Shown: positions 50,900 to 60,986, counted from the first letter of the stretch. The stretch is DNA of 64,000 nucleotides from Planotetraspora sp. A-T 1434 (GCF_025420585.1 NZ_JAOEGB010000002.1:62001-126000); one strand, 5' to 3'. Numbers and translations are program-made. The notes: generated from the sequence alone by a model not told the origin.

Positions 50900-53800
50900 C
50901 GACCTTGAGCTGGGCGGGGATCCGGACCCGCAGCTCGGCCACGTGGCTGACGATGCCGACGGCCCTGCCTCCCTCACGCAGGCCGTCGAGGATGTCGAGC
51001 ACGTCGTCGAGCGTCTCGTCGTCGAGCGTGCTGAACCCCTCGTCCACGAAGAGGCTGCCGATCTCGGCGCCGCCCGCCTCGGTCGTCACGACGTCGGCGA
51101 GCCCCAGCGCCAGGGCGAGCGAGGTGATGAAGCTCTCGCCGCCGGACAGGCTGGCCGGGTCGCGGTCCACCCCGGTCCAGCCGTCGAGCACCCGCAGCCC
51201 GAGCCCGCCTCCGGACCTGGCCCGGTCGCCCGCGGCCTTGCGCATGTCGTGCTGGAGCCGGTAGCGCCCGGCGGACATGTGGTCGAGCCGCTCGTTGGCG
51301 GCCTCGACGACCTGGCGGAGCCGCTCGCCGAGGACGAACGACGACAGCCGCATGTGCCATTCGTTGTCTGTGGAGGTGCCGCCCGTCAGCTCCGCGAGCC
51401 TCCGGGCGAGGCGATGACGCTCCTCGGCGGGGCGGTAACGCCGGACGGCCGCATCCAACTCCGCGGCGAGCCCGGTGAGCTGGTCCAGCCTGTCCCGCGC
51501 CCGGTCGCGTGCGGACGTGCGCGTGGCGTGCTCCCGCTCGGCGCGGTCGTGGTCCAGCTGCAGCCCGGCCAGATCGGGAGCCGGTTCGGCGGCCGCGGCG
51601 GCCAGCTCGGGATCGGCCAGGAGCCGGTCGGCCGTCGCCCGCTCGGTGTCGAGGAACCGGAGCCGCCCGGCCATCGCCTCCCGGTCGGCCGCGGAGCGGA
51701 CCGCCGCGCCGGCCCGATCCAGCCCGGCCCGGCCGGGGCCGGGGAAGCCCGCCTCGGCCGCGGCGTCGGCGGCCCGCTCCAGGGCCTCCTCGTGCTCGCG
51801 GTCGGCCGTGGCCGCCGTCCGCGTCGCCTCCGCCGCGTCCCGCATGAGCTCGGCCTCGTCGAGGAGCCGGTCCAGGCGGGCGGCGAGGGAGGGGTCGGCG
51901 CCCCGGGCCCCGTCGACCAGGGCGGCCAGCCTTTCCTCGTCGGCAGCGAGCCGCTCCCGGCGTGCCCGGGTCCGGGCCGCCTCGATCTCGATCTGGCGGG
52001 CCCGGCCGGTCAGCTCCTCGAGCTCGGCCGTCAGCCGGGCGGCGGCCTGGACGAGGCCGGGCTCGCGCGCCGCCGTCTGCTCCGCCCGCCGCAGGCTCCG
52101 CTCCGCGTCGGCCAGATCTGCCGCGTCGCCCGCGAGGCGATCCCGCTCGGCCAGGAGCCCGGCCAGGCGGGCCCGGCTCTCGGCGACCAGGCGGCCGGCC
52201 TCCTCGGCCTCGTCACGGGCCGCGTCGAGGTCAGCGGCGAGCCGTGCCACCTCGGCGGCGGCGCCCGGCTCCCCCGCCGCGACCTCGCGCAGCCGGGCCA
52301 GCTCGGCCTCGGCCTCCGACAGCGCCGCCCGGGCCTGGGCGGCGGGCAGTCCTCCGGCTCGGGCCGTCACGTCGCCGAGCCGTGACGAGAGCCCGGCCAC
52401 CCGGGCCTCGGCCTCCTCGCGGATCTGCCGGGCGGCCTCGAAGTGATCGTGAGCGGCCTGCTCGTCCCGCTCCGTGAAGCCGGCCCCGGAGGCCTGGGCC
52501 GGGGCGGGATGGTCCGCCGACCCGCACACCACGCACGGCTCCCCCTCGACGAGGGACGCCGCCAGCTCGGCGGCCATGCCGTCGATGCGGGCGCGCCGGA
52601 CCTCCTGGAGCCGGTCCCGGGCGTCCTGCGCCCGGTCGATCGCCGCGCGCCGGTCCCGCTCGGCCGACTCCAGCTCGCCCGCCAGCGCGTCGCGAAGGAC
52701 GGCGGCGTCCAGCCGGTCCCGGGCGATCTGGCAGGCGGCCTCCAGCGCGGGGACCCGCGCCGCCTCGGCCAGCAGGACCTTGAGCCGCGCCCGCGCGGCG
52801 TCGAGCAGCCGGGGCAGCTCGTCCCTGGCAGCGAGGGCCTCCGCCTCCCGGCGGGCCGGCTCGGCCTCCGCCCGCTCCGCCCGCTCGGCCTCGCGGGTGA
52901 CCTCGCGGAGGCGGACGGCGAGGTCGCGAGCCGCGGCGAGGCCGGGGATGCTGGCCGCGGCGACCCTGGCGTCCACGAGCAGGCTCTCGGCCTCTTGACG
53001 CTCTCCGGGCAGCACGGCGAGCCGCCCGGCCAGCCGCGTCTCCTGCTCGGCGAGACCGGACAGCGCCCGGCGGGCGGCGTGCAGCTCGGCCCGCACGTCG
53101 TTCAGGCGGGACTCCTCGGGGAGGAGCTGCCGGACCTGGGCGATCTCGTCGCGGCGCCGCCGCTCCAGCTCGGCCAGCCGCTCCTCCCACCGCCACTCCG
53201 CGTCCCGCGGCCCTTCATCCGGCCTCTCCCCTGCCTGGCCCTCCTGGCCCTCCTGGCCCTCGTGGACCGGCAGGGCCCGGCTGACGGCGTCGGCGGCCAG
53301 CCGCCTGGCCTTGGCGGCGGCCTCGGCGCGCTGCTCGACCTGGCGGATCAGAGGGAGCACCCGATCGGCCCGCGCCGCCTCGTCGAGGATCGCCTCGAGG
53401 TCCGACCGCTCCTCCGCCGCCTGGTCGATCTCGTCGCGCCGGGCGAGGGCGGTGGCGTGCCGCGCCTGCCGCTCCGCGAGCTCCTGGCCCTCCTTGAGCC
53501 GGGATCGGGCGGAGCGGAGCGCGGCCTGGCCGGCCGTACAGGCCTCGGCGGCCCGGTCGAGGGCGGCGCCGGCGAGGGTGAGCACGGCCTCCGGCTCGTC
53601 GTCCGGCACCGGCAGCTCGTCTCCGGCGGCGCCCCGCATGCGGTCGACGACCGAATCGACCCTCTGCCGGAGCTCCTGCCGCTCGCGGCCGGTCACGGTG
53701 CGGCGCTCGGCGAGCCATTTCTCGACTTCGGTGAAGAGCTTGACCGAGAAGAGCCTCTCCAGCAGCTTGCGCCGGTCGTCGCCGTCGGCCCGCAGGAACC

Positions 53801-54284
53801 GCGCGAACTCGCCCTGGGGCAGCATGGCCACCTGCCAGAACTGGTCGGCGTTCATGCCCATCAGCTCACCGATCAGGTGACCGGCCTCGTCGCTGCGGGT
53901 GGTGCGGGCGGTCCACTCCCCGGTGAACTCCTCCACGAGGACCTTGGCCTTCTCCTCGACCATGCCCGTGCCCTTGCGCCTGGGCCGAGTCCAGGCGGGC
54001 GACCGGGTGATCCGGAACCGCCTCTCCCTGATCGTGACCTCCAGCACGACGGCCGGTCCCCGGCCGGGCGGCGCGTGGTCGCAGCGCAGGCTCCGGACGC
54101 TGTCCCGCTGGCCGGGCACCCGGCCGTACAGCCCGTAGCAGACCGCGTCGAGCACGGTGGTCTTGCCCGCCCCGGTCGGCCCGTGGATCAGGAACAGGCC
54201 GGCCTCGCCGAGCGCGTCGAAGTCGACCTCCTCCGTTCCCGGGAAGGACCCGAACGCGACCAGCCGCATCCGATGCAGTCTCAC
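50868..54284 (-). CDS. sbcC: SbcC-type exonuclease subunit (AAA ATPase)
   Basis: A 1138-aa SMC-like ATPase of the SbcCD/Rad50-Mre11 nuclease, which processes hairpins and blocked DNA ends. The N-terminal Walker A is LIHGPTGAGKTTVLDAVCYG. Two long Ala/Arg/Glu-rich coiled coils flank the zinc hook CVVC (in GEPCVVCGSADHPAP) near the middle. The C-terminal ABC signature is LSGGESFITSLALALGLADV, followed by Walker B LFVDEGFSTLDDETLDDVLD. Its ATG overlaps the SbcD stop by 4 nt, so the two subunits are co-translated. Confidence 0.96.
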   Translation of the reverse strand: MRLHRMRLVAFGSFPGTEEVDFDALGEAGLFLIHGPTGAGKTTVLDAVCYGLYGRVPGQRDSVRSLRCDHAPPGRGPAVVLEVTIRERRFRITRSPAWTRPRRKGTGMVEEKAKVLVEEFTGEWTARTTRSDEAGHLIGELMGMNADQFWQVAMLPQGEFARFLRADGDDRRKLLERLFSVKLFTEVEKWLAERRTVTGRERQELRQRVDSVVDRMRGAAGDELPVPDDEPEAVLTLAGAALDRAAEACTAGQAALRSARSRLKEGQELAERQARHATALARRDEIDQAAEERSDLEAILDEAARADRVLPLIRQVEQRAEAAAKARRLAADAVSRALPVHEGQEGQEGQAGERPDEGPRDAEWRWEERLAELERRRRDEIAQVRQLLPEESRLNDVRAELHAARRALSGLAEQETRLAGRLAVLPGERQEAESLLVDARVAAASIPGLAAARDLAVRLREVTREAERAERAEAEPARREAEALAARDELPRLLDAARARLKVLLAEAARVPALEAACQIARDRLDAAVLRDALAGELESAERDRRAAIDRAQDARDRLQEVRRARIDGMAAELAASLVEGEPCVVCGSADHPAPAQASGAGFTERDEQAAHDHFEAARQIREEAEARVAGLSSRLGDVTARAGGLPAAQARAALSEAEAELARLREVAAGEPGAAAEVARLAADLDAARDEAEEAGRLVAESRARLAGLLAERDRLAGDAADLADAERSLRRAEQTAAREPGLVQAAARLTAELEELTGRARQIEIEAARTRARRERLAADEERLAALVDGARGADPSLAARLDRLLDEAELMRDAAEATRTAATADREHEEALERAADAAAEAGFPGPGRAGLDRAGAAVRSAADREAMAGRLRFLDTERATADRLLADPELAAAAAEPAPDLAGLQLDHDRAEREHATRTSARDRARDRLDQLTGLAAELDAAVRRYRPAEERHRLARRLAELTGGTSTDNEWHMRLSSFVLGERLRQVVEAANERLDHMSAGRYRLQHDMRKAAGDRARSGGGLGLRVLDGWTGVDRDPASLSGGESFITSLALALGLADVVTTEAGGAEIGSLFVDEGFSTLDDETLDDVLDILDGLREGGRAVGIVSHVAELRVRIPAQLKVVKGRSGSTLL

Positions 54285-55408
54285 GAAACCTCCTTGATCC
54301 GGCAGGCTTCGACGGCCTCTGCGAGCAGGCGTCGCTCGTCCTCGTCGGCGGGCTCCCCGCGCACCTCCCGCACGAAGTCGAGCGCCACGTCGAACTCGGC
54401 CCGCCCGGCGATCCGGGCGGAGCGCGCCGGCGGGTCCGCCGTGCCGTCCGGCTCGAAGGAGAGCGCCAGCGCGTGCGGGAAGCGCCCGCGGAGCCGCTTC
54501 ATGGCCTCACGGGGCCGGACCGGGTCGGTGAGCGTCACCTGGAGCCAGTGCTGTTCGCGCTCGGCGAACCTCTCGTTCGAGAGCAGGTCGTCGAGGCGGC
54601 CCCGCAGCCTGCCGACGGGGCGGGGAACCGGCGCGGGGACGAACTCGACCCGCGCGGCATTCTCTGGGCCGGCGTCGAGATCGACCAGCCACGAGCCCTT
54701 GGTGTGGTTCGCCTCGGAGAACGAGTAGGCGATCGGGGAGCCCGAGTAGCGGACGGTCTCGCTCATCGTCTGGCGCCCGTGCAGGTGGCCGAGCGCCACG
54801 TAGTCGGCCCCCGCGAAGGCGCTCAGCGGCACGTGGGCGACCCCTCCGACGCTGATGTCCCGCTCGCTGTCGCTCGCCTCCCCGCCCGTGACGAACGCGT
54901 GGGCCAGCACGACCTTGCGCCGCGCCCCACCCTCCGGCCGGTGGGCCCGGATCCGGTCCATCGCGTGCGAGATGGCGGCGGTGTGGCTGCGCTCGGCCAG
55001 CTCCCAGGGACCCCTGACCAGCTCGGGCTCCAGGTAGGGGATGCCGTAGAAGGCCGCGTCGCCGATGACCACCGGATCCCAGGCCCGCGCCGGGTCGGTC
55101 CGCAGGTGCACCAGCTCCATGAGGTCGGCGCCGAAGCCGAGCCGTACGGCCGAGTCGTGGTTGCCGCTGATCAGCACGGTGTGCACGCCCAGCGCCTTGA
55201 GCCTGGCGAGCGCCTCGTCGCACAGGGCCACCGCGTCGACGGACGGCAGCGCGCGGTCGTAGACGTCGCCCGCGACCAGCACGACGTCGACCCGCTCCGC
55301 CCGTGCCGTCTCGACCAGGTGGTCGACGAACGCCGCCTGGGCGCTCAGCAGGCTTTCCCGGTGGAAGGACCGGCCGAGATGCCAATCGGAGCTGTGCAAG
55401 ACGCGCAT
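54281..55408 (-). CDS. sbcD: SbcD-type exonuclease subunit (metallophosphatase)
   Basis: A 375-aa Mre11-like nuclease subunit. All phosphoesterase motifs are present: HSSDWHLGR, VLVAGDVYDRA, VLISGNHDSAVR, VVLAHAFVTGG and YVALGHLHGRQ. The C-terminal capping region follows (LPHALALSFEPD-like strand, ADEDERRLLAEAVEACRI). The ATG at 55408 begins MRVLHSSDWH; a longer frame to 55543 lacks homology. It is the first gene of the sbcDC operon and is divergent from the hydrolase at 55524. Confidence 0.96.
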   Translation of the reverse strand: MRVLHSSDWHLGRSFHRESLLSAQAAFVDHLVETARAERVDVVLVAGDVYDRALPSVDAVALCDEALARLKALGVHTVLISGNHDSAVRLGFGADLMELVHLRTDPARAWDPVVIGDAAFYGIPYLEPELVRGPWELAERSHTAAISHAMDRIRAHRPEGGARRKVVLAHAFVTGGEASDSERDISVGGVAHVPLSAFAGADYVALGHLHGRQTMSETVRYSGSPIAYSFSEANHTKGSWLVDLDAGPENAARVEFVPAPVPRPVGRLRGRLDDLLSNERFAEREQHWLQVTLTDPVRPREAMKRLRGRFPHALALSFEPDGTADPPARSARIAGRAEFDVALDFVREVRGEPADEDERRLLAEAVEACRIKEVS

Positions 55409-55523
55409 GTCGCAGGAAGCTAACAGGTCCCTCCGACAAATGTGGCCTCCCCAGCCACCTCCGGAGATCGGGTAATGACTTAGCCTGGTTTCGGTACAGG
55501 ATGATCCACCGGGGAGCGGCCTC

Positions 55524-57014
55524 ATGAAATTGGGCCGGGGCACGCTGGGAGTCGTCGCCGGCGTGCTGATGGTCGTGCTCGCGGTGCTGGGCTACGTGCT
55601 CTCGCCGCCCGCCTTCGATCCGCCACCACTGCCCGCGTCCCCGGAGTTCCGCTCGCTGCCCGCCCAGCCCGCCGGTGAGATCCGGCACGTCGCGACCACG
55701 GCGCGGGTCCGGACGGAGACCGTCAGGGTCGCCGCGCGCGGCGAGACGCTGTCGGCCACGATCAGGTCGCCCATGTCGCCGGGCAGGCACCCGGCGATGG
55801 TGTTCGTGCAGGGCTCGGGGTCGAGCAGCGGGTCGGAGTTCACCGTCCAGTCCGAGTGGCTGGCGAGGGCCGGCATCGTGACCATGGCCTACGACAAGCG
55901 CACGGTGGGCTACTCCTTCCGGAGCCGCGACTTCTCCCTGCTGGCCGACGACGCCCTGCGGATGCTGCGGGTGCTCCGGCAGCGGCCCGACGTCGATCCG
56001 GCGCGGGCGGGCATCTGGGGGGTCAGCGAGGGCGGCTGGGTCGTCCCGATCGCCGCCCACAGCGCCGAGGCGGCGTTCGTGGTGCTGGTCTCGTCGCCGA
56101 ACGTCTCCCCCCTGCGCCAGGTCGCCTGGGCGCTCAACGAGCAACTGCTGCGCCTGCACGCTCCGGGCGGAGTGCGCGACCTGCTCACCCGTGCCATGGG
56201 TGGGGTCGGGTTCGACTTCCTGCGCTACAACGGTGTCCCCGCCCTGCGGGCCGTCAAGCAACCGGTTCTGGCGCTGTACGGCACGAACGACCCCTCGATC
56301 CCGTTCGTGGAGAGCACCGAGACGCTGATCACGTCCCTGAGGGAGGGCGGCAACCCCGCCTACACGATCCGGTTCCTGGCCGGGGCCGACCACGCGATGC
56401 GCAGGAACGGCGGCGGGTTCGTCCCCGACTACCTGCCGACCCTGGCCAACTGGATCACCGGCCTTCCCGGCACGGCCAAGCCCGCGGTGCCGATCGCGGG
56501 CGCGACTCCCGTGCAGCGGTTCGAGGCGAGCGACGTGCCGGCCGCTCCGTGGTACGGCGGAAGCACGACCCTGTGGTTCACCCTGTCGCTGGCGGCCGTG
56601 GGCTATGTCGCCGCGCCGGTCACGGAGATGGTCATCCGGCTGCGCGGCCGCGACCTGCGGCTCCAGACGAACGCCGACCTGTGGCCGGCCATCCGCCGCC
56701 GCCTGCGCCGCATGGCCTGGACCGGCCTCGGCGAGCTGGCCGCCGTGCTGGCGTTCATCACGCTGATCGTGCTGTTCTCGGTGAACCAGGCCGGAGCGTG
56801 GCCTGCCGTACAGGCCGGGTGGCTCGTCGTGCGGCTGCTGGCGGTCATGATGCTCGCGCAGGAGGTCGTCACGGCGGCGGCGGTCGCGGAGGGCCTGCGC
56901 CACGGCTGGGAGCCGACCCGCTGGCAGAAGAACATCCTGATCGGCGTCCTCGGCGGCACGGGGCTGCTTCTGATCACGGCCGCGTACTACGGGCTGTTCA
57001 CCGTTCCCTGGTAG
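55524..57014 (+). CDS. Membrane-anchored alpha/beta hydrolase with C-terminal helices
   Basis: A 496-aa protein with two parts. After an N-terminal signal-anchor helix (GVVAGVLMVVLAVLGYVLSP) comes an extracellular alpha/beta hydrolase (about 45-325) with nucleophile elbow GVSEGGW, an acidic residue in YGTNDPSIPF and a catalytic His in GADHAMRRN. The C-terminal third has about four hydrophobic segments (TLWFTLSLAAVGYVAAPV, LGELAAVLAFITLIVLFSVN, LLVRRLLAVMML-like, IGVLGGTGLLLITAAYYGLF), giving a five-helix protein. The arrangement resembles DUF4-type hydrolase-permease fusions and probably acts on peptides or lipids at the membrane. Confidence 0.82.
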   Translation: MKLGRGTLGVVAGVLMVVLAVLGYVLSPPAFDPPPLPASPEFRSLPAQPAGEIRHVATTARVRTETVRVAARGETLSATIRSPMSPGRHPAMVFVQGSGSSSGSEFTVQSEWLARAGIVTMAYDKRTVGYSFRSRDFSLLADDALRMLRVLRQRPDVDPARAGIWGVSEGGWVVPIAAHSAEAAFVVLVSSPNVSPLRQVAWALNEQLLRLHAPGGVRDLLTRAMGGVGFDFLRYNGVPALRAVKQPVLALYGTNDPSIPFVESTETLITSLREGGNPAYTIRFLAGADHAMRRNGGGFVPDYLPTLANWITGLPGTAKPAVPIAGATPVQRFEASDVPAAPWYGGSTTLWFTLSLAAVGYVAAPVTEMVIRLRGRDLRLQTNADLWPAIRRRLRRMAWTGLGELAAVLAFITLIVLFSVNQAGAWPAVQAGWLVVRLLAVMMLAQEVVTAAAVAEGLRHGWEPTRWQKNILIGVLGGTGLLLITAAYYGLFTVPW

Positions 57015-57115
57015 GGGCAAGCCTCGTCTAAATGCCGGTTCAAATGCCGGTCTCGACTCGTCAGGCACTCGTGAGGCGACGGGTTTCCCGGCCCTCCGCC
57101 GCTTCAATGGGCTAG

Positions 57116-58513
57116 GTGGATTCCTGTGGTGTGCCGGCTGCCGTGTCGACGAGGAGAGCCGCCGCGCTGATCGGCTGGGTGGCGCTCTCCGTGGTGGCGC
57201 CCGGCGCCGCCCATCTGCGGGCCGGCTGGAAGCGCACGGGATACGCCCTGCTGGGCGGCTATCTGGTCGTGGCCGGCTGCGCGGCGGTGGTGATCGCGAC
57301 CGCGGACGCCGGGCTCGCGGGGCGCGCGCTCAACTGGCTGACCCAGATCACCGTGACCGCCGCCGTCTGCGCCGTGGCGTGGTTCTCCCTGGTGATCCAC
57401 TCCTTCGTGGTCCTGCGGCCGGGGACGCTGACGCGGGCGGGGCAGGTCGTCACCGGCCTGGTCTGCGGGGCTCTGGCGGTCACGGTCGCCGTGCCGTTCG
57501 CCCTGGCCGCGCAGTACGTCGCCGTCTCGCAGCGGACGATCGACACCGTGTTCGCCGAGCCCGCCGCCGGGGCGCGGGGCGGGCCGGAGGCGGGCGACCC
57601 CTGGGCGGGCCGCGACCGGGTCAACGTGCTGCTGCTCGGCGGCGACTGGGGCAACGACCGGATCGGCGTGCGGACCGACAGCATCAACGTGGCGAGCATG
57701 GACGTGCACACGGGCAACACCGTGCTGCTGGGCCTGCCGCGCAACCTGGAGCACGTGCTGTTCCCGCCGGGCAGCCCCATGGCGCAGCGCTTCCCCTACG
57801 GATTCCGGCTACCGGAGTACAAGCCCGGCTGGCGGGAGGACCTGCTGTTCTCCGTGTGGCAGTACGCCGACGACCATCCCGAGCTGTTCGGGGGGCGCAG
57901 GCACATGGGCCCGGAGACGCTGAAGGAGACGATCGGCTACATCCTCGGCATCCGGATCGACTGGTACGCGCTGGTCAACATCTGGGGCTTCGCCAAGATC
58001 ATCGACGCGCTGGGCGGGCTGGTCCTCACGGTGGACCGGGACATCGTGTTCGGGAAGTACGGCGAGGGCGTGGTGCCGGCCGGCACCCGCAGGCTGAGCG
58101 GCGCCGACGCGCTGTGGTACGCCCGGTCCCGCACCGGCAGCGACGACTACAACCGGATGCGGCGGCAGCGGTGCGTCTTCAACGCGCTGCTGGACCAGGC
58201 CGACCCGGCGACCGTGCTGAGCCGGTTCACCGAGATGGCCGCGGTCATGCGGAAGATCTTCCAGACGGACGTCCCCCGGCCCATGCTGGAGCACTTGGTG
58301 CCGCTGGCATGGAAGGTCAAGCACGCCGAGGTGACCAGCCTCCAGTTCGTGCCGCCGCTGATCAGCACGGCCAGCCCGGACTGGGAGCGGATCCGCCTGC
58401 TGACCGCCAAGGCGATCCGGGACTCGGTGTTCCCCGGGCACCGGCGGCACCGGCTCTCGCCCACGCCTCAACCCGTGTTCTCCCCCATCGACGAGGGCTG
58501 CGGCGCCGTCTGA
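57116..58513 (+). CDS. LCP (LytR-CpsA-Psr) family glycopolymer transferase
   Basis: A 465-aa membrane protein of the LCP family, which attaches teichoic-acid-like or arabinogalactan-type polymers to peptidoglycan. Four hydrophobic helices fill the first 140 residues, more than the single anchor of most LCP proteins. The extracellular LCP domain shows NVLLLGGDWGNDRIGVRTDS, GLPRNLEHV, and the conserved Arg/Asp block LSGADALWYARSRTGSDDYN followed by RMRRQRCVFNALL. The GTG at 57116 lies 99 nt after the hydrolase stop, with no good ribosome-binding site seen. Confidence 0.9.
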   Translation: MDSCGVPAAVSTRRAAALIGWVALSVVAPGAAHLRAGWKRTGYALLGGYLVVAGCAAVVIATADAGLAGRALNWLTQITVTAAVCAVAWFSLVIHSFVVLRPGTLTRAGQVVTGLVCGALAVTVAVPFALAAQYVAVSQRTIDTVFAEPAAGARGGPEAGDPWAGRDRVNVLLLGGDWGNDRIGVRTDSINVASMDVHTGNTVLLGLPRNLEHVLFPPGSPMAQRFPYGFRLPEYKPGWREDLLFSVWQYADDHPELFGGRRHMGPETLKETIGYILGIRIDWYALVNIWGFAKIIDALGGLVLTVDRDIVFGKYGEGVVPAGTRRLSGADALWYARSRTGSDDYNRMRRQRCVFNALLDQADPATVLSRFTEMAAVMRKIFQTDVPRPMLEHLVPLAWKVKHAEVTSLQFVPPLISTASPDWERIRLLTAKAIRDSVFPGHRRHRLSPTPQPVFSPIDEGCGAV

Positions 58514-58606
58514 GCGTCCAGCCCCGGCTTCACGTCTCGCCGGTCAGGGAGCCGCGCGGGCCCGTGGAGCCGGGAATCGCTTGGAGGATCGGGCCGCTCG
58601 GACCTG

Positions 58607-59602
58607 TCAGACGTGGAACGACTCGCGGGCGAGGCGGCGCACCCGCGCCTCGTCCACCGTGTGGCCGAGGCCGGGCTGGGTGAGGGGCACGGCGACCACG
58701 CCGCCCGACGCGCCGACAGGCGGGACGACGACCTGGGCGCTCTGCGGCGGCTCCGCCACGTCGCTCGGCAGCGTGCAGCCGGGCAGGCTCGCCACGGCGA
58801 CGGTCGCCGCCCGGGCCAGCCCCGCGCCGAGGCCGCCCGCGCAGACGATGTCCCAGCCCGCCTCGACGGCCCGGTCGTGGGCGAGCCGTACGGCGCCGAG
58901 CGAGCCGAACCGGGCGGGGCGCAGCAGCAGCGCGCTGCCCGCGTGCACGGCGACGGCTTCGTCCAGCTCGGCCACCGAGTCCACCTCGACGGCCACGGCC
59001 GCCGAGACGCGATCCTGGAGGTCGGCGCTGGTCAGCAGGTCCTTGAACGGCCGCTCGATGGCCACCACGTCGTAGGAGTCGAGGGCTTCGAGCTGGGCGA
59101 TGTCGGAGTAGCCGCCATGCCCGTCCACGGCGATGGCCAGGCCCGGATAGGCGGCGCGGACGGCCCGGAGCGGCTCGACGTCCCATCCGGGGTGCACGTC
59201 GATGGTGACGTGCCCGTAGCCCGCGCAGACGTGCCGGTTGACCCGGGCCACCATGCTCTCCAGGGACCGGTCCGCGGACAGGCGCACGGTCGCGATCAGG
59301 GACGTACGGCTCCCGCCCAGCGCGTGGGACAGGGGGACGCCGGTCATCCGCCCCCACAGGTCCCAGCAGGCCATGTCACCGGCCGTGCCGCCGGGGATCT
59401 CCCCCAGCTCGGAGGGGTGCTCCCAGTCGACGCCGATCAGGGCGGGCAGGGACTGCTCCAGCGCGTGACCGTGTTGCGGCTCGACGACCTCGCCCCAACC
59501 GACCATGCCGCCGTAGTCGGTGACCTTGACCAGGACGCTCTCAGGACGCCTGCCGTAGGGCAGGGTCAGTCTGAAGACTTCGAGCTCCCGGACGCGCGGC
59601 AA
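58607..59602 (-). CDS. Enolase-superfamily protein lacking the catalytic lysines
   Basis: A 331-aa (beta/alpha)8 protein of the mandelate racemase/muconate cycloisomerase (MenC-like) group. Fold and metal sites are recognisable: AVDGHGGYS, AIERPF and VEVDSVAELD for the three acidic ligands. However, the catalytic KxK on the second strand is replaced by TID (HVTIDVHPGWD), and the Lys on the opposite side is Arg (LLLRPARFG). It is therefore either a divergent enzyme using other bases or a non-catalytic protein. The TTG at 59602 follows GAGGGG and ends an Arg-rich non-homologous extension. It probably follows the MFS gene in an operon (gap 16 nt). Confidence 0.75.
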   Translation of the reverse strand: MPRVRELEVFRLTLPYGRRPESVLVKVTDYGGMVGWGEVVEPQHGHALEQSLPALIGVDWEHPSELGEIPGGTAGDMACWDLWGRMTGVPLSHALGGSRTSLIATVRLSADRSLESMVARVNRHVCAGYGHVTIDVHPGWDVEPLRAVRAAYPGLAIAVDGHGGYSDIAQLEALDSYDVVAIERPFKDLLTSADLQDRVSAAVAVEVDSVAELDEAVAVHAGSALLLRPARFGSLGAVRLAHDRAVEAGWDIVCAGGLGAGLARAATVAVASLPGCTLPSDVAEPPQSAQVVVPPVGASGGVVAVPLTQPGLGHTVDEARVRRLARESFHV

Positions 59603-59618
59603 TGTGAATCCCCCTCGG

Positions 59619-60986
59619 CTAGACCTCCATGGTGCCCGCTCGGCGGGCGTGCTCAAAACGCCCCGCGATGAGAGTGCCCGTCCCCGCCATGACGACGAGC
59701 AGGGCGAAGCACAGGAGGTAAACCGGCGTCCTCCCGTCGAAGCCGGCGAAAAGCGCGCCCGTGATCGCGACCGCGACGATGGAGAACACCGACTCCCCGA
59801 TGCCGAGGGAGGCGCTGTTCCTGCCTTCCTCGCCGGGGGCGGACAGCTCCAGGACCAGCACGGACAGCGTCGGGTAGACCATGCCCATGCCAAGCCCGGC
59901 AAGGACCCATCCTCCGAAGGCCACGAGCACGGGCACCTGGTGGAAGACGGTCAGCGCGGTGACCGTGATCCCCGCCGCGATCATCGTTGTGCCTGCGCGG
60001 AGCACCGGCACCCGGCCGAAGCGCCCGCGCCCCTGGATCCACGAGCCGAGCGACCACGCCAGGGCGCCGCCGGTGAGCGCGACCCCCGCCTGCGCCGGGT
60101 CGAGGCCGCGCACCCGCGTGAGGGTCAGCGGCACGAACACCTCGGCGGCGAAGAACGCCCCGGCGGCCAGCCCGCGGAGCGCGACCACCGTCGGCAGCCC
60201 GCGGACGGCCCGCAGCGTTCCCGGCGGGAGCAGCCGGGGCAGCGCGAAGGCGAGGACGGCCAGCCCGGCGATCACCAGCGGCAGCCCCGTGCCGGGCGTG
60301 CCGCTGCCGTACTGCAGGAGGGCCGCCCCGGCCGCGGCCATGCCCCCCCAGGCGAGCCTCGGCAGGAAGGCGCGGCCCATGGCCTCCCGAACCTGCGGCT
60401 CGCCGCCGGGGAGCCCGCGCCACAGGACGAACGCGGCCGGGACGGCGAGGACCGGCACGGCCAGGAAAACCCACCGCCAGCTCAGGTTCTGCGCGACGAA
60501 CCCGGCGATCCCCGGGCCGACCACGGAGGGCAGCACCCAGGCGGCGGCGAGCAGGGAGAACACGCGGGGGTGCATCTCGGCCGGGTACACCTGCGCGACC
60601 AGGACGTAAAGGGCGACATTGAACAGGCCGCCGCCGAGGCCCTGGAGGAACCTGCCCGCCAGGAAGACCTCCATCGTGGGGGCCGCCCCGGCCACCGCCA
60701 GCCCGGCGATGAAGCCCGCGATCCCGGTCCAGAGTGGGGCGCGCGGCCCCCTGGCGTCACTCCAGCGGCCGCCCACCACCGTGGCGATCACGGTCGCCGC
60801 CAGGCCGCCGCTGAACGCCAGGCCGTACAGGTGGTAGCCGTTCAGCTCGCGTCCGACGACCGGCATGGCGGTCGCCACGGCCAGGTATTCGAACGCGAGG
60901 AGCAGGATGAGGGCCACCATGCCGACGCTCATGGCTCGGTAACGGCGCGCGAAGACGGGAGGAGGTGCGGTCACTACTGAAGTCAC
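59619..60986 (-). CDS. MFS transporter (EmrB/QacA-like)
   Basis: A 455-aa major facilitator with 12 or more hydrophobic segments. The first helix pair shows MVALILLLAFEYLAVATAMP and the loop motif A GGRWSDARGPRAPLW; further motifs are ASLGIGESVFSIVAVAITGA and GRFLQGLGGGLFNVALYV (similar to motif C of exporters). It is probably a drug or metabolite exporter. GTG 60986 has TAATGT 7 nt upstream, overlapping the stop of the VWA gene. It probably shares a transcript with the enolase-like gene. Confidence 0.88.
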   Translation of the reverse strand: MTSVVTAPPPVFARRYRAMSVGMVALILLLAFEYLAVATAMPVVGRELNGYHLYGLAFSGGLAATVIATVVGGRWSDARGPRAPLWTGIAGFIAGLAVAGAAPTMEVFLAGRFLQGLGGGLFNVALYVLVAQVYPAEMHPRVFSLLAAAWVLPSVVGPGIAGFVAQNLSWRWVFLAVPVLAVPAAFVLWRGLPGGEPQVREAMGRAFLPRLAWGGMAAAGAALLQYGSGTPGTGLPLVIAGLAVLAFALPRLLPPGTLRAVRGLPTVVALRGLAAGAFFAAEVFVPLTLTRVRGLDPAQAGVALTGGALAWSLGSWIQGRGRFGRVPVLRAGTTMIAAGITVTALTVFHQVPVLVAFGGWVLAGLGMGMVYPTLSVLVLELSAPGEEGRNSASLGIGESVFSIVAVAITGALFAGFDGRTPVYLLCFALLVVMAGTGTLIAGRFEHARRAGTMEV

